A stretch of DNA of 64,000 bases from Eonycteris spelaea. Taxonomy: Eukaryota; Chordata; Mammalia; Chiroptera; Pteropodidae. The stretch's first letter is position 1. Every line of letters begins with the position of its first letter. A program made the translations under genes and the position numbers. The stretch covers positions 6,324,001 to 6,388,000 of the forward strand of contig PUFA01000022.1 in NCBI GenBank assembly GCA_003508835.1, written 5' to 3'. Below the pieces are notes generated by a model. The model saw nothing but the letters and a program-made list of their open reading frames with translations. It searched no databases and was not told where the DNA came from. Below, in pieces: positions 23,151-34,599 of this stretch.

Positions 23151-24041
23151 CAGTGTTTTTTACATTGCATGTCGAAGCCAAGAAAGAAAGCGCAGTAGCA
23201 TACTTTACGAGACGTTGGCACAGGCTTGTTTCCTCATAATAACGGGGCCCAGGGAGCTAACAGAAACGTGATGAAAGGCCAGCTCTCCAATGCCGCGCAG
23301 TTTAGACTGAGCAATGCATCACATCTCACCTAACAGAGGTGGGGCCCAGACCACACTTCATTACGACGGCATTAAAAGTAAAGCAGAGAACTCTTCACCT
23401 ACCCGGTGATGTTCTTTCTGCTCTGCACAGAAGCAACGGATCCAGGTTTGAGGTGCTGAAAACAAACAAACAGAAATCAAATCAGGGCCTGCCTGGCTTC
23501 ACGACCGAGATGCCCCGACGCAGCAGGAATAGTAACAACGCAAAGTAATGGCCTGCCGAATTCAATGAACACAGCTTAATAACTCTGGACCACAGCAAGA
23601 CTTGGGTGAAATTACAAAGTACCGTACAGCTCCTCGGGTCTGTCCCACTGAATTAGTATTCTGAGGCACGTGCCTTCGTGCCAGCCATAACGAGGACGGC
23701 AGGTTGCATTTGCAGACACTGCCTGCGTTAACTAGTGCTAATGTGTATAAATGCATTGTCTGCTGGTCTATAAAGGCACACCGAATTTTCATTATGTTTC
23801 AGTCAAAAAGTGCTTGTTTTGCAGGATGGAGTCCATGTCAATAAAATGGATTGGGTGTCACTTAAACCAAGTGACATGCTAATCTCCTAGAGCCCTCTGT
23901 CCTTAATCTCTACAGGACATGAGTCAGTTTAGAAGTGTGAGCTGTTCTCACAGGTAGCAACTATTGAGCTCTTTAATGTAAATTCAAAAGCAAAGCTTAT
24001 CAGTGTGTTTCAGAAATTGCTTCAATGGGGTTGCTGTCCAC
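23151..24041. other. Repeat-free, higher-complexity stretch; candidate regulatory DNA
   Basis: No repeat family, homopolymer or long open frame interrupts this block. Composition is balanced, CpG is scattered (for example 23500-23525 and 23630-23700), and TATAAA-like and homeodomain-type motifs occur (CTATAAAGGC near 23768). Such texture is common in conserved non-coding elements, but conservation cannot be judged from one sequence. Confidence 0.35.
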
Positions 24042-24065
24042 AAAAAAAAAAAAAAAAAAAAAAAA
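24042..24065. repeat. A24 homopolymer
   Basis: A run of 24 A. No SINE body or direct repeat was recognised around it. Confidence 0.95.
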
Positions 24066-27064
24066 TCCCCATCTTCCTCGAAATCCATGGGCAACTTCCA
24101 AGTTGTTACAGTGCCTGGGAGCACCTTTTAATTATAATGAAATTGGTTCTGGTGATAGTGCCCTGTGACCAACTGGATTAGAGGCCTTTCTTCTGGCTGT
24201 TATGAAGCTGTGTTCCTTGTGCAGCGAGGCGCGACCAAAATATCAAGCAGAGTGTCTCAATCCAGAACTTCAAGACCCGGTAGCCTACTTCTTTACAAGT
24301 AATGCCATCCACAGCCATTTTGTAACAAAAAGGCCAAATAATGGGATTTGGGATCAAGAATTTGGTTTGTAAAGGGAGTTACAAAGCATATGGAAAACGA
24401 CGGATTATTTCTCGTATATTTTAAAATCACATGTATTGTATGATGAAAACGCTAGAAAAGCTCAAAGACAATCTACAAAACCTATCCTGGATCTAAGAGC
24501 TAAATCGGTTTACAAGAAAATCTTTAAAACGTGAGATTAGATAGAACTCTCCATCGTATCACCTTTATATTTTACTTTCCAAATTCTAAGAAGTGTATAT
24601 ATCCCGCTTTCTTACTCTAAATACAATAAAACGCAATCATTAAGGCAAGTGATGGTCTCTAACTCAGTAGAACAGTTTCCACAAAAGAATAAGAGTCTGG
24701 TGTTAAATGAGAGTGTACTGATAGAGACAAACATAAACTTCTGAGGACAAATCAATATGACACATAAAAAGAGATATCGTTGACAGAATAAACTGATCTA
24801 ATATCGTCACTTCTGAGATCAAAGGAATAGAAAATAAGTAATGAAATTACGGGGTATATTTGTATAAGGAATATTTTCTTTAATTAGAATTTTAAAATGT
24901 ATTTTTATTTAAACTTATTTTTAGTCAGTGCAATATATATTTTCACTCTTAAGAAATAAACTACGTTGAATCAAGTTTTATTTTTTGTTTGATAATTTAA
25001 ACTGTCATTGACTTAAATTGTTGTTGAAAAGATTGTTTTTCTTTATTATTTATATATAAACACTGAAGCATATTAAGTAGTATCTATAATGATTGCAGGA
25101 TAAAGCAGTCACTTTGTCTATTTAATATACCCTTCATATTACCTTCTGTTCTCCTCACTTTCACAGAGTAAACAATGTGTGTTGTTGAATAACCTATGAA
25201 TATTGTGAACTCTGATTAATGAAAAATAATGTTTACAACAATAAATCGGTTTACTAGTAGCAATAAAATATGGCTCATTTTACTTTATTGTAAAGAAATG
25301 TCTAGTTAATATTTTGGAACCATTACCATAGGATTAGTACTATCATACTGACATACTTAGGAGGAAATTTAAAAAAAAAATGATTTTGGAAATAATATTT
25401 TATACAGTTATAAAGAATGTTAATACTGTGACTAGTATAACTTAAGAAATATTTAAATACATAGGTCATTGTGTCTTAATACAATAAAAGCATTATACAT
25501 AATGTGTAGAATTGTTATGAGACAGTTTGAATTCTACACATATATGTTAGAAATATTCTTGTATATGAAAATGTGAATGCCCTTCCTAGGATCTTATGGA
25601 TTACAAAGAGAGATAAAAAACACAAGCACTTTACATAAATTTAATCCCTAAAATCACGAGGCCTCCAGTACATAGCACAGAACTGAGCATATAGGTGCCA
25701 CTTATTTAACTTTTGCTAATGAAGGAAAGTAATAAATTCTCTTACAGGAAATGGGCATGTGTATTGCTTTTTCATGGCTCTCCATCATGAAGGTCATGAA
25801 CTGTAACAGTCTCAAATGTTTTAGGGTTGGTCCAAGCTCAGAACAAGGATTTTAATGAAGAAACACGTAGGCATCTGAAGCTTAGTATGGAAGATGCGAC
25901 CTTTCAAATCAATTAAATGCCAAGTATATATTGAAATACATTGTGTGTTCAGTATCTCCACAATACCTAAAGTTAAGAACATTATCTGATTTTTTGATTA
26001 ATGACTTAAAATGTAGACGACAGAAATTATTGATTCTGATTTAGCAGGATAAATGGAAAAAGCCATATGGCTAAATTCCAGGAAAACACCTGTCTTTCTC
26101 TGAACGAGGTGTTCTACTAAGTGATTTCTTAGTATTTCATTTCTGTATCTAACCTGACTTATTATCAATTTGTAATTTAAATAAATCCAATTTATATGCG
26201 ATATAAAAAATTTGGAATCATTTTCTATATTTGGAATCATTGTAATATAAGGGATATTTTATCAAATAAAAATACCGTAATCAGTATTGAACATAGAAGA
26301 CAGTTATTCTTTACTACTTAAACCTAAAGCATATCAGTTTTCTTTACATGACTCCAAGTTCGAGTAAGTATGAAACTATGGTAGTTTTACAGAACGTAAG
26401 ATTAGAACATTTTTATCTAAAAAGGAAAAAAAAAAAAAAAAGCAAGAAGCAGAGCATTATTCCCTGGACTCTTCCTGAGGTCAGGAGAAGAGACCCTGAG
26501 TAGAAACAACTTTTGCCTCTTGATGTGGTAGGAATTATTTACCCTGTGAGGGCTAGAAAAAATTAACACTTGTTACAACGGAAATAGAGGATAATTATTT
26601 CTTTCTTTGTGCAGCTTCCAAAAGTAAATCAATGTACTTAGCTCTTCAGAAAAAGAACTAAACTGAATATGGCTAACCAAAGTAATAAGGTACTGTAAGG
26701 CAAAGAAATGTCACATAATACTTAGAACATCAAGTTAAAGGTACCCAGAGGCAGATTTTACTGCAGATTTTTGCAAATGAATCTTTGGAGAGAAAAGCTG
26801 ATTGTGTTACGCATATAAATAAAGAGTTCATCTTATTTTAGTGTATCTCTTTTATTATCTTGATTTAGACATAAAATCTAATATTAAAATTATTTAAAAA
26901 CCCTTATAGTACATTTATTCCTTTTTAGAAATTCACGTTTAGCTTCATTCACATGGTTGAAGAACACCGATTTTTGATAGCTTTGTTACAGTAAAAATCA
27001 AATATGGAAAATATTACTAAATACCTAATTATATTGAAGGGTTACATTGGCCAGAGACTACACA
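24066..27064. other. AT-rich non-coding stretch
   Basis: The first 260 bp continue the balanced, repeat-free texture of the block before the A24 run. The remainder is AT-rich with no named repeat and no coding signal. A16 lies at 26426-26441. The 80-codon minus-strand frame at 25998-26240 is not recognisable. Confidence 0.5.
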
Positions 27065-27262
27065 AGACATTTGTCAGCATAATTTCAGACTAAATCTGAG
27101 AATAATCATATGGGATAAATATTAATATATCCATATTCCAGGAGAGGATCAGGAAAGTTAAGAAATTCACCAAAATTCATGTAGTTATTATGCATCAGTT
27201 ACAATTTGAGTCCAACCACTGCCCATCATCTGTAATCTTAAACAGTGCATTACTGTTCCTCA
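27065..27262 (-). mobile_element. MIR SINE, reverse orientation
   Basis: The sequence runs through the reversed MIR blocks: ATTCCAGGAGAGGATCAGGAAAGTTAAGAAATTCACCAAAATTCATGTAG, then AATTTGAGTCCAACCACTGCCC, and a terminus TAATCTTAAACAGTGCATTACTGTTCC that parallels 'TGCTCTTAACCACTATGCTATACTGCC'. The 5' end of the element is thus preserved at the right. Confidence 0.8.
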
Positions 27263-28652
27263 CACATTCCTTTCAAACCTAAAAATCAATGTTATAATGT
27301 TAAATAACATGAGAACAAATAAAATGTTAGATGCTAATATCAAAGTTTCACATTTTTACTTGTATTTCCAAGCATTCTTTAATATTATTTACATTGATAT
27401 TGCAATATATCTTTAGAATAAGTTGCAGTAAATTTCTTCTTTATAGGTATAAACATATTATTTCAACAGTTGTATTTTATACATGGATTAAATTGTTTCA
27501 TTTAAATGCACTTTTCCCCTATTTATAAACTCTTTGAAATGCCACATCCCTGATTGTTGCTATAATTCTTTTTCTAGAGTAATTCTGAGAACAGAAAATA
27601 ATTTTTGAGCTATGTCTTAGAAACAAATTTTGGTAAGATATATGTACTTTTTATTACAATGTACTGATGATGATGACTTCTTTAAAGAAAAATATTTTTA
27701 AATATATAAATCCATGCATCTAGTATATATAAAGATGGCAATTGAAAAATTTTAACATTTGATTTAACATTATTATTTTGCTTTAAGTCAAAGTTAATAA
27801 AGCAGCAAGTTTTTCCTATTAAAATTATAATAAAATATCTCATCAAATTAGAAAATAGTGCTTTATTTAAGTAACTAAAATCTTATGATATCAAAAAATA
27901 GTAGGTAAATATGAACTCTAACATATATTCAGTAGCGTTGATGTTGGCTTTTCTCCTTAGGCAAAAACTCTGAAACCATTTAAAAATCATTTCTATATTA
28001 AAATATTTGGCTAGATAAACATAAAACATCCCATTGACTCTTTTTGTTTTTTTTAAGAAAAAAGAGCATGGTAGAAAGTACTATTTGCTTTTCCTAAGAA
28101 AAAACTCCCCATTGCATTTGTCTATAGAATATGTGAAGTTTGTGTAATTCCTCGGGTGCCCTGGAGCTGATGTCCAGCTGCTGGACCATACTCTCGTTTT
28201 GTGTGACATTTACTCACAGGAGCTGCTGCTTCAGTAGTCCGTACCTGTGTCCTCTGTAGAGTGTTTGCCACTCTGAGAGAATCCAAGCATGGCGTGTGTG
28301 AATATCTAGATGCACGTGCTTAAATGGTAAATAATGAAAGAAGAGGATAAAGGTACTTTGAAATAAAGTATGTCCTTGACTAACATATTCTGTACGTGGA
28401 GATATTTAAAACGCGTGAGCACAAAGGAATTGCATTTAAGAAATTTAAAAAAAAAAGAAAGAAAAAAAGCAAGGTTGACTACTAAATTATAGTTCCAAAG
28501 AAGAAATTTTTTAAATTGCTTAATGAAATTTTCTTTTTTCCTATAAATAAACAGCAATTCAATAAATAAAAAATAGATATACTGTGTAATTAAAAACTCA
28601 GTCATAATACAGTGCTAAAGAATGATATGTTCATGTTATTCTAATCTACATA
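27263..28652. other. AT-rich non-coding stretch
   Basis: No repeat family or gene was recognised. The 99-codon minus-strand frame at 28306-28605 is Phe/Lys/Leu-rich and typical of AT-rich sequence. A GC-richer patch lies at 28145-28275. Confidence 0.5.
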
Positions 28653-28800
28653 TTTTAAATAGTGAATGTAGTTAGTAGAGATGATGATTTTCAGGCTGTG
28701 AAAATATAGATAGATTAGAGATATAGAGATCAAGACAGAGAAGACAGATATTTTATCTCACGATATCACCACCTTATTCAGGAAACTACTATAGTAATTC
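28653..28800 (+). repeat. Dispersed repeat, copy B (family unknown)
   Basis: Partner of the segment at 23049: 33 bases (28653-28685) match with two differences, and the TAGTAATTCAGAA motif near 28792 has a counterpart in copy A. Between the two matching parts copy B carries extra GATA/AGAT-rich sequence (28704-28735), probably a microsatellite expansion. Confidence 0.6.
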
Positions 28801-29094
28801 AGAAAACCATCACTCTGCATCAGTACTATCGAAAGTACCATCTTCCTGGATTAGATCCTAGAGCAGAACAAAAAATTTAATGGGAAAGGTAGTGAAATCC
28901 TAATAAAGTCTGGAATTGATTTAATAGTAATAGTCCAAAGTTGCCTTTCTTAACTGAATTTTCTTAATTAGATGTTTACATTAGGGGGAACTGGGTAAAA
29001 AATATATGGGAATTCATTGTAAATCTAGAAGCATCTCAAATAAAATGTCTATTTAAAAATCATATTGTATTTATCAGACATGCAGATTTTATCC
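28801..29094. other. Short unassigned stretch
   Basis: Nothing recognised. Confidence 0.5.
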
Positions 29095-29382
29095 ATTCCT
29101 TTAGCAGATATTTATTCAGTAGGTATTGGCGCGAGCCTTGAGCTTGGCACACTATGGTCAACGGGAAACTAGAAACAAATAGCACAACACAGATAACATA
29201 GAAGCCGAGGTTCTTGCTTTATGGAACCTACAAGCTAATATGAGAAAGATGTACTAATCGATTTTAAAAAAAGGAGATACACAATTATACATTTTAAATG
29301 TTTAAATTTTAAAATTCAACAATAAATTTAATAAGCAGAAAAAGGTGACTGAGGGAACATTGCAAAATGAATGCCTCTGTGA
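29095..29382 (-). mobile_element. LINE2, reverse orientation, 3' part (left of L1 insertion)
   Basis: ATTCCTTTAGCAGATATTTATTCAGTAGGTATTGG, GAGCTTGGCACACTATGGTCAACGGG, TTCTTGCTTTATGGAACCTACAAGCTAATATGAGA follow the reversed LINE2 3' end ('ATTCAACAAATATTTATTGAGCACCTACT ... CCTGCCCTCATGGAGCTTACATTCTAG'). The element resumes at 29990 after an inserted L1. Confidence 0.75.
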
Positions 29383-29989
29383 TTTTATTTTAGTTTTTTA
29401 TTGTGATAAAACATACATAGCATAAAGTTAACGATATTTAAGTATACAATTCAGTGGCATTAAGTATATTCACACTGTACAACCATCACCTCATCAGAAC
29501 TTTCTTATTTGCCCAAACTGAAACTCTGTACTCATTACATTCTAACTCCCCTCCCCCAACTTCCCACCCCTACCTCAGCCCCTGGCAGCCACTTTTTGAC
29601 TTTGTTTCTATGTACAGTATACGTGCAATCATATACTATGTGTCCTTTGTGTCCAGCTTATTTTACTTAGTATATATGACTCAGCATAATGTTTTTGCGG
29701 TCCATCCATCTTGTAGCATGTATCAGAAAATCATTCCTTTTTAGGCTAAATAATATTCCATTTTATGTATACGCTGACTATCTTCCATTTATCCATTCAT
29801 CCATCGCAGAGACATTGGGGCTGCTTCACTTTGTCTATACAGTGCTTCCATGAACGCTGATGTAAACACATCTGTTTGAGCGTCTGCTTCCAATTCTTCT
29901 GGGGGTATAGCTAGAAGTGGAATCACCCGTTCAAACGGTGGCTCTGTGTTTAATTTTTTAAGGAACCACCACACTGTTATCCAGCACTG
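29383..29989 (-). mobile_element. L1MB-like 3' end, reverse orientation, nested in LINE2
   Basis: The sequence tracks the reversed L1MB 3' region almost continuously: TTTTTTATTGTGATAAAACATACATAGCATAAAG, AATTCAGTGGCATTAAGTATATTCACACTGTACAACCATCACC, CCCAAACTGAAACTCTGTACTCATTA, CCCCTGGCAGCCACTTTTTGACTTTG, TAAATAATATTCCATTTTATGTAT, TCCATTCATCC and AATTTTTTAAGGAACCACCACACTGTTATCC. The element is 5' truncated just inside the region coding for the ORF2 C-terminus. The short minus-strand frame at 29789-29974 lies wholly within it and is not a gene. Confidence 0.9.
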
Positions 29990-30630
29990 CTATTTTTAAA
30001 CGACTGAAATAACGTGCAAAGAAAGGCCATTTCTTTGGATGGATGTGAAGGGATTGAAAGAAAGAGACAAATTGAAAGAATCTTGACAAAGAGGAAACAG
30101 CATGGCACAGAGGCTGAGGCCAGAAAGAGATCAGCCACTTTTCAAGACTAAAAACAAATCAGCATGTGTTTGTCCATGGAGAGAGAAAACTAGTTGGGTT
30201 TAAGAAGAGGTACAGACTTCCATGGGGCCGGGTCTGATAAGGCCACGAATGCCACTGCAGTGTGTTTACATTTCATTCTATGTACAAAAAATAAGGCACA
30301 CTGAAGGATATGTAAAGTAGGAATACCCAATGGATTAAAATTTTTCATGTGAAAAATGCATTAAGAGTCAGGCAAAAGCACATGAAATGAGGCACACTGG
30401 GTGGCCACGGTACTGCGGGTGAGACTTTATCACTGCCTGGTCTGAGCAAGGCGGAGTTTGTGGTTATGACATGAGGGCTGGGTGACAAATCCAGTGTAGA
30501 AAGTGTAGGAGGTAGAGGGGAGAGCGATATCAGAAATCACTTCCAGGTTTGTGTGACAACCAGATGATGATGGCACAATTTGCCCACAGGGAAGAACTTG
30601 GCTTTAAAAATGTCAAATTTGAAGCATCTA
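29990..30630 (-). mobile_element. LINE2, reverse orientation, internal part (right of L1 insertion)
   Basis: After the L1 the LINE2 order continues: AGGAAACAGCATGGCACAGAGGCTGAGGCCAG, then GGTCTGATAAGGCCACGAATGCC, then the best-kept block ATCAGAAATCACTTCCAGGTTTGTGTGACAACCAGATGATGATGGC...CCCACAGGGAAGAACTTGGCTT, which parallels reversed LINE2 'AAGGATGACTCCAAGGTTTTTGGCCTGAGCAACTGGAAGGATGG'. It is highly diverged with indels; the stretches between blocks are poorly alignable by eye. Confidence 0.65.
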
Positions 30631-32520
30631 TTACGTATCAACATTCTTTTTGTTATCATTAAAGTCTTTCCTTGACTTTAGAAAAGCAGACTTTATTTGA
30701 AAAGGAAGAACTTTGGAAATTAATTTTTTTTCAGTTTCTTCTTGCCAGGCAGATAGTAACCCTATAGAATTAAGCATTTTATTATTTTTTGCTCATTTTA
30801 TTCTGGAAGTAGTAAAAAACTGAATTATTTTTTTAAAAAGTAAAATAAACAAAATACACCTGAAACCTTACTACAATTTTTTTTTTCATAGACGCATTAA
30901 AATTTATTGCTCACAATTATCTGGTTAATTTACCCTAAGTAGTTTGTAAAACCTGGTCACTCGTGCAAAATATGTACTACCTTTGAAATACATTACAAAA
31001 AGGCTTGACCGTACAGAACTAATTTACTGTATAATTTGAAATCTCACAATTCATTTCAGATTTCTTCTCAATGTTATTGTTCTCTAGCTTAGCAGAGCCT
31101 TCTCTCTTATGTTTTAGTCATTACTATTGTTTGGTTGTATTTCTTGAAGTCTTTGTTTCCTTCCCCACATAAATAGAAGTGTCCTGGCAAAGATAATCTA
31201 TTTGTCACCCATTGTTAGGAATTTAGAACTGTTGTCACTTGGTGATTTATAATCTTAGTGTTCTTGGAATTGTATTGGTTTTATGCCACCTCGCAAGCAG
31301 TTCCTTCTCTTTGATATTTTACAATATAATTATTTAGTCTGGTAATTCTATTTTGTGCATTTCATCTCTCTAAAGTATATTTCCAAATAAAATGCCTACT
31401 GAGGAGCCTGGAGACACTTTAAATAAGCCAAAAATATGTTATACTTCTACTGTGTGATTCTTGTAGAAACAGATGGTCTTCATTTGGTAATTTATGTGCC
31501 CTGCCATCACTACCAGAATGCAATGTCCTAGCACAGGCTTCACTGACACTGCACTAATGGGGGAGGAAGTAGCAATGATCACTTTGCCTTTAGGGCTGTG
31601 ACTGTTTTCATATTTTTATGGATATGAGAGTCTATCATGTGTTTTAATATTTTCTCCTCCAACTATTCATAAGCCATGAGTAAAATGAAGCTTTACATGG
31701 AAAAATACAGAAGAAAAAGAATTTCTTTTTTTTTTTTTTAAAGAGGGGGAAAAGAAAGAGGATAAGAAAGTTCAACTTTGAAGAAAACTTTAATGAAAGT
31801 TGACAGTCATATTAATCTGCTTTTACTGATTATAAACAAAATAATACATGATTTAAAATAATATATGATTACTTTAGAAAATTCAAAAATACAAAAAAAA
31901 AGCAAAAGAAGGTAATGTCATCAGTGATTCTAACAATAAATGTTCATTATTACCATATTAGTATATACTTTTCAGTATTTTATATATAATGGCAATCAAA
32001 ATGAATATCATTTTTCTCATCAGAGAGGACAACATAACTTAAAGAAATTCAAATATTGTAAACTCCTTTCAAGTAGTTCAGGCAGTGTAGAAAAGTACTA
32101 TTATTGTTTATATATTTCTGATAAATTTGCACTGTAAAGCATGTCAGTCTTGATTGACATGTAACTTGTGACTCTGCATTTACCAGTAGCCTACACAGAT
32201 CCCTTTCAGGCAATGAGAGGACAAAGAAGACCCAATTTAGACGGGGACAAAGGGTGGGAGGGGCATGATGTGCTTTTGTCTCCAGTAACGAGGGAGTGCC
32301 ACTCCTCTGAAAAATCTGTAAAAGGTTACTCAATGAGGATTCAGAACTTTAGGGGCCATTTAAAGGAAAAAGAAATATATCTCAGTGTGTAAACAGGACT
32401 GTGGAAAGACGTAATATATTTGTAGCAAGGGTCAAAGGTAAGACACGAATTGATCCTTCTCTAAGGCCTTTGAATATTCTAATATTTGTGACACAATATG
32501 CATTGTGATAGGAACGTTCT
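30631..32520. other. AT-rich non-coding stretch
   Basis: No gene or named repeat was recognised. A T14 tract lies at 31726-31739. Overlapping frames at 32049-32392 (94 codons minus, 74 plus) resemble no protein. A small imperfect palindrome with CATGTCA/TGACATG arms lies at 32140-32161. Confidence 0.5.
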
Positions 32521-32768
32521 GCATGGAGTCAGACAGGCAAAGGGCCAAATTCTGACTTTGCTTTTTACATCTGTATGAAACGAAGCATGTCCTGTAACCT
32601 CTCCAACTTGGCTCAATTTACTCATCATTAAAATGAGATTAATAATAAGACCTCCTTATCGACTGTTGTGATTACTGGATGAGATTTGTGTAAATAGCTT
32701 AACATAGCGACACACAGTAATGTAGTAATAGTGACAAATGACGGTACAATAAATGGTAGCCACAGAGG
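32521..32768 (+). mobile_element. MIR SINE, forward orientation
   Basis: GGAGTCAGACAGGC, AAATTCTGACTTTGC, CATGTCCTGTAACCTCTCCAACTTGGCTCAATTTACTCATCATTAAAATGAGATTAATAATAAGACCTCC and GTGATTACTGGATGAGATTTGTGTAAATAGCTTAACATAG follow forward MIR in order, ending near ACAATAAATGGTAGCC. Confidence 0.85.
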
Positions 32769-32884
32769 TATTTCTTAAACCAGTGTTTCTTTTTCCTCCT
32801 TGAATTACTATGATACTACTTCATAAACAGATGCCATATATCCCATCCTATTGCTGACACTACATTAAAAAATTAGGGATGTCA

Positions 32885-33170
32885 TTTAAGGGTACAGACT
32901 TGAAACTAGTGGATAAGTCCTGGAGACATAATGCACATCATAGTGATTTCAGTCAATGGTACTGTGTTATAAACTTCAGACTTGCTGAGACTGGATCTTA
33001 ATTGTTCTCAACGTGAAAAAGAAGTGATAATTATATGACAAGATAGAGGTGTTAGCTAACATCTTGGTGGTAATCGTATTGCAGTATATAAATGTACCAA
33101 ATCGATACACTGTACACCTTAAACTTATGCAATGTTATACATCAGTTATATCTCAATTAAAAATTATAAT
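32885..33170 (+). mobile_element. L1MA-like 3' end, forward orientation
   Basis: GGGTACAGACTTGAAACTAGTGGATAAGTCCTGGAGA, CACATCATAGTGATTTCAGTCAATGGTACTGTG, GAGGTGTTAGCTAACATCTTGGTGGTAATCGTATTGCAGTATATAAATGTACCAAATC and CTGTACACCTTAAACTTATGCAATGTTATACATCAGTTATATCTCAATTAAAA run to the L1 3' terminus. The copy at 808-1065 is the same segment in reverse. The 5' part is missing. Confidence 0.9.
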
Positions 33171-33399
33171 TTAATTCGTACATATTATAAATGTGTAGGG
33201 AATGTGCATTTTCCTCTGACCTACTTTGTAAATTCAGAGACCGAGTTATCAGAAGATACTATCTACAATTCCATGATTATTTAAATCCAGAGGTTTGTGG
33301 CCCTTTGAATACAGACCTTATAAACATAATTTTATTTTTTCGATTGCCCTTAGAAAACCTACTCACTAGTTGAGAGGCAAGCATGGAATAGAAAAAAAG
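33171..33399. other. Short unassigned stretch
   Basis: Nothing recognised beyond a 60-codon frame without features. Confidence 0.45.
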
Positions 33400-33580
33400 G
33401 TATTCACCACTGAGATGAGATATCTGTTTAATCCTAGGCAAATAATCTATCCTACCTGAAGCATAGTATCTTGTTTGTGAATGAATGGATTCAATTAAAT
33501 CACTGCATTGAGCTCTAACATTCTCTTCCATTCTTGTGCATTCGCCTTTCTCTGCAAATATCATAGAGCCCACACAGCAA
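33400..33580 (+). mobile_element. Possible MIR SINE, forward orientation, eroded
   Basis: TGAGATATCTGTTTAATCCTAGGCAAATAATCTATCCTACCTGAAGC resembles the MIR block 'TGTGTGACCTTGGGCAAGTTACTTAACCTCTCTGAGCC', and GTGAATGAATGGATTCAATTAAATCACTG resembles the later 'GTGAGGATTAAATGAG' part. It is weak and could be chance. Confidence 0.35.
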
Positions 33581-34089
33581 ATCTTCTCAAACACTAAAGG
33601 TCAGTGTTGATTATAGACTGAGGATAGAGATAGTAGTACTTGAATACATAATAGGAATAACATTTTCCCTTATTGATACGTATGAAAAGCACAAGGGCAA
33701 CATAATCAAAGTATCCAAGACAGATCAATGCGGGTCTCTATTGCCAAAGGAAAGAGATTTGATTTTCAGTTACCAAAATACAGTGAGAACTGATGAAAGA
33801 CTGGAGCAGAATCTTTAGAACCAACGGCAGGAGCATCAAACTGGGATGCGCCTGGACAAAAAGCAGAAGAAAAACTAACGTGTTCTTGTCCGACAAACAG
33901 ATTGCACTTCGGCCGTGATGGGAGACACTTGCTGTGTTTTATACGTTACTTCTGTCACCTAGTTCCTTTCTGACTAAGAGTGCTCAATATACCTGTCCCA
34001 GCCTTTTCCTAACTTGCTCTGAATAGATCTGAACTGGGCGCAGGCAAGGCAGGGGCGGGAGGAAGTTAGGGGCAGTGTCAAAGCCGAAG
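33581..34089. other. Unassigned non-coding stretch
   Basis: No repeat was recognised. 34030-34080 is GC-richer. No open frame of note. Confidence 0.5.
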
Positions 34090-34312
34090 TTTACCGAGGG
34101 TTTAGGGTATGCCATGTAATTTGCCAGGGAATGTACAACCTGATCTAGGCATCGTCATCACGGTCACCATCTCAAATAGTTACCCTCATCACCTCCACCT
34201 TACAGATGTGATAAATGAACGACAGAGAGATTATTTATCCAAGGTCACACAGATAGTAGGTACTATCACTAGATGGGAAGCTCTGTTTGGAAAATTCCAA
34301 CTCCGACATTGT
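34090..34312 (-). mobile_element. MIR SINE, reverse orientation
   Basis: Reversed MIR order is kept: TTTACCGAGGGTTTAGGGTATGCCA, GGCATCGTCATCACGG, CTCATCACCTCCACCTTACAGATGTGATAAATGAACGACAGAGAGATTATTTATCCAAGGTCACACAGATAGTAGG, then GGGAAGCTCTGTTTGG and a degenerate end. The CAAGGTCACACAG.TAGTA block is diagnostic. Confidence 0.85.
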
Positions 34313-34599
34313 TAAACACAACATACAATTTCAAACTGGGGCCTTTGGCGAGTTAGAAATATGCTGGGATAGCTTTCTCTTCAGTCAGCCCTGAGGCGGC
34401 ACTGGGACCCTGGGCAGCATAAGCCCCGGTCCAGCCTCCTCCCGCCTTGAAAGCCGCCCTGGACTTCCCCAGCTCGTGGTGCTGGTGCCATTTTCCACGT
34501 ATGCCATGATCTGAAAAAGCTGAGAGGCCCTGCTGCACCGTAAGACTTGCATAGAAAAAATAAAGATGCTGAAAAAACCACTCTTTCAAAACTTTTATC
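34313..34599. other. GC-richer unassigned stretch before a T16 run
   Basis: 34375-34490 is GC-rich with several CpG. Two overlapping minus-strand frames (78 and 93 codons) run through it. Read on the minus strand, the block follows an A16 run, so it does not have the layout of a processed pseudogene in that orientation; read on the plus strand it would end in T, not A. No family recognised. Confidence 0.4.

Noticed and set aside
29454..29974. Plus (96 codons) and minus (61 codons) frames
   Set aside because: Both lie in the L1MB 3' region, which is non-coding or the eroded ORF2 end.
32140..32161. CATGTCA/TGACATG palindrome as an operator or miRNA hairpin
   Set aside because: Arms of 7 bp with an 8-nt loop are too short for a miRNA precursor and not unusual by chance.
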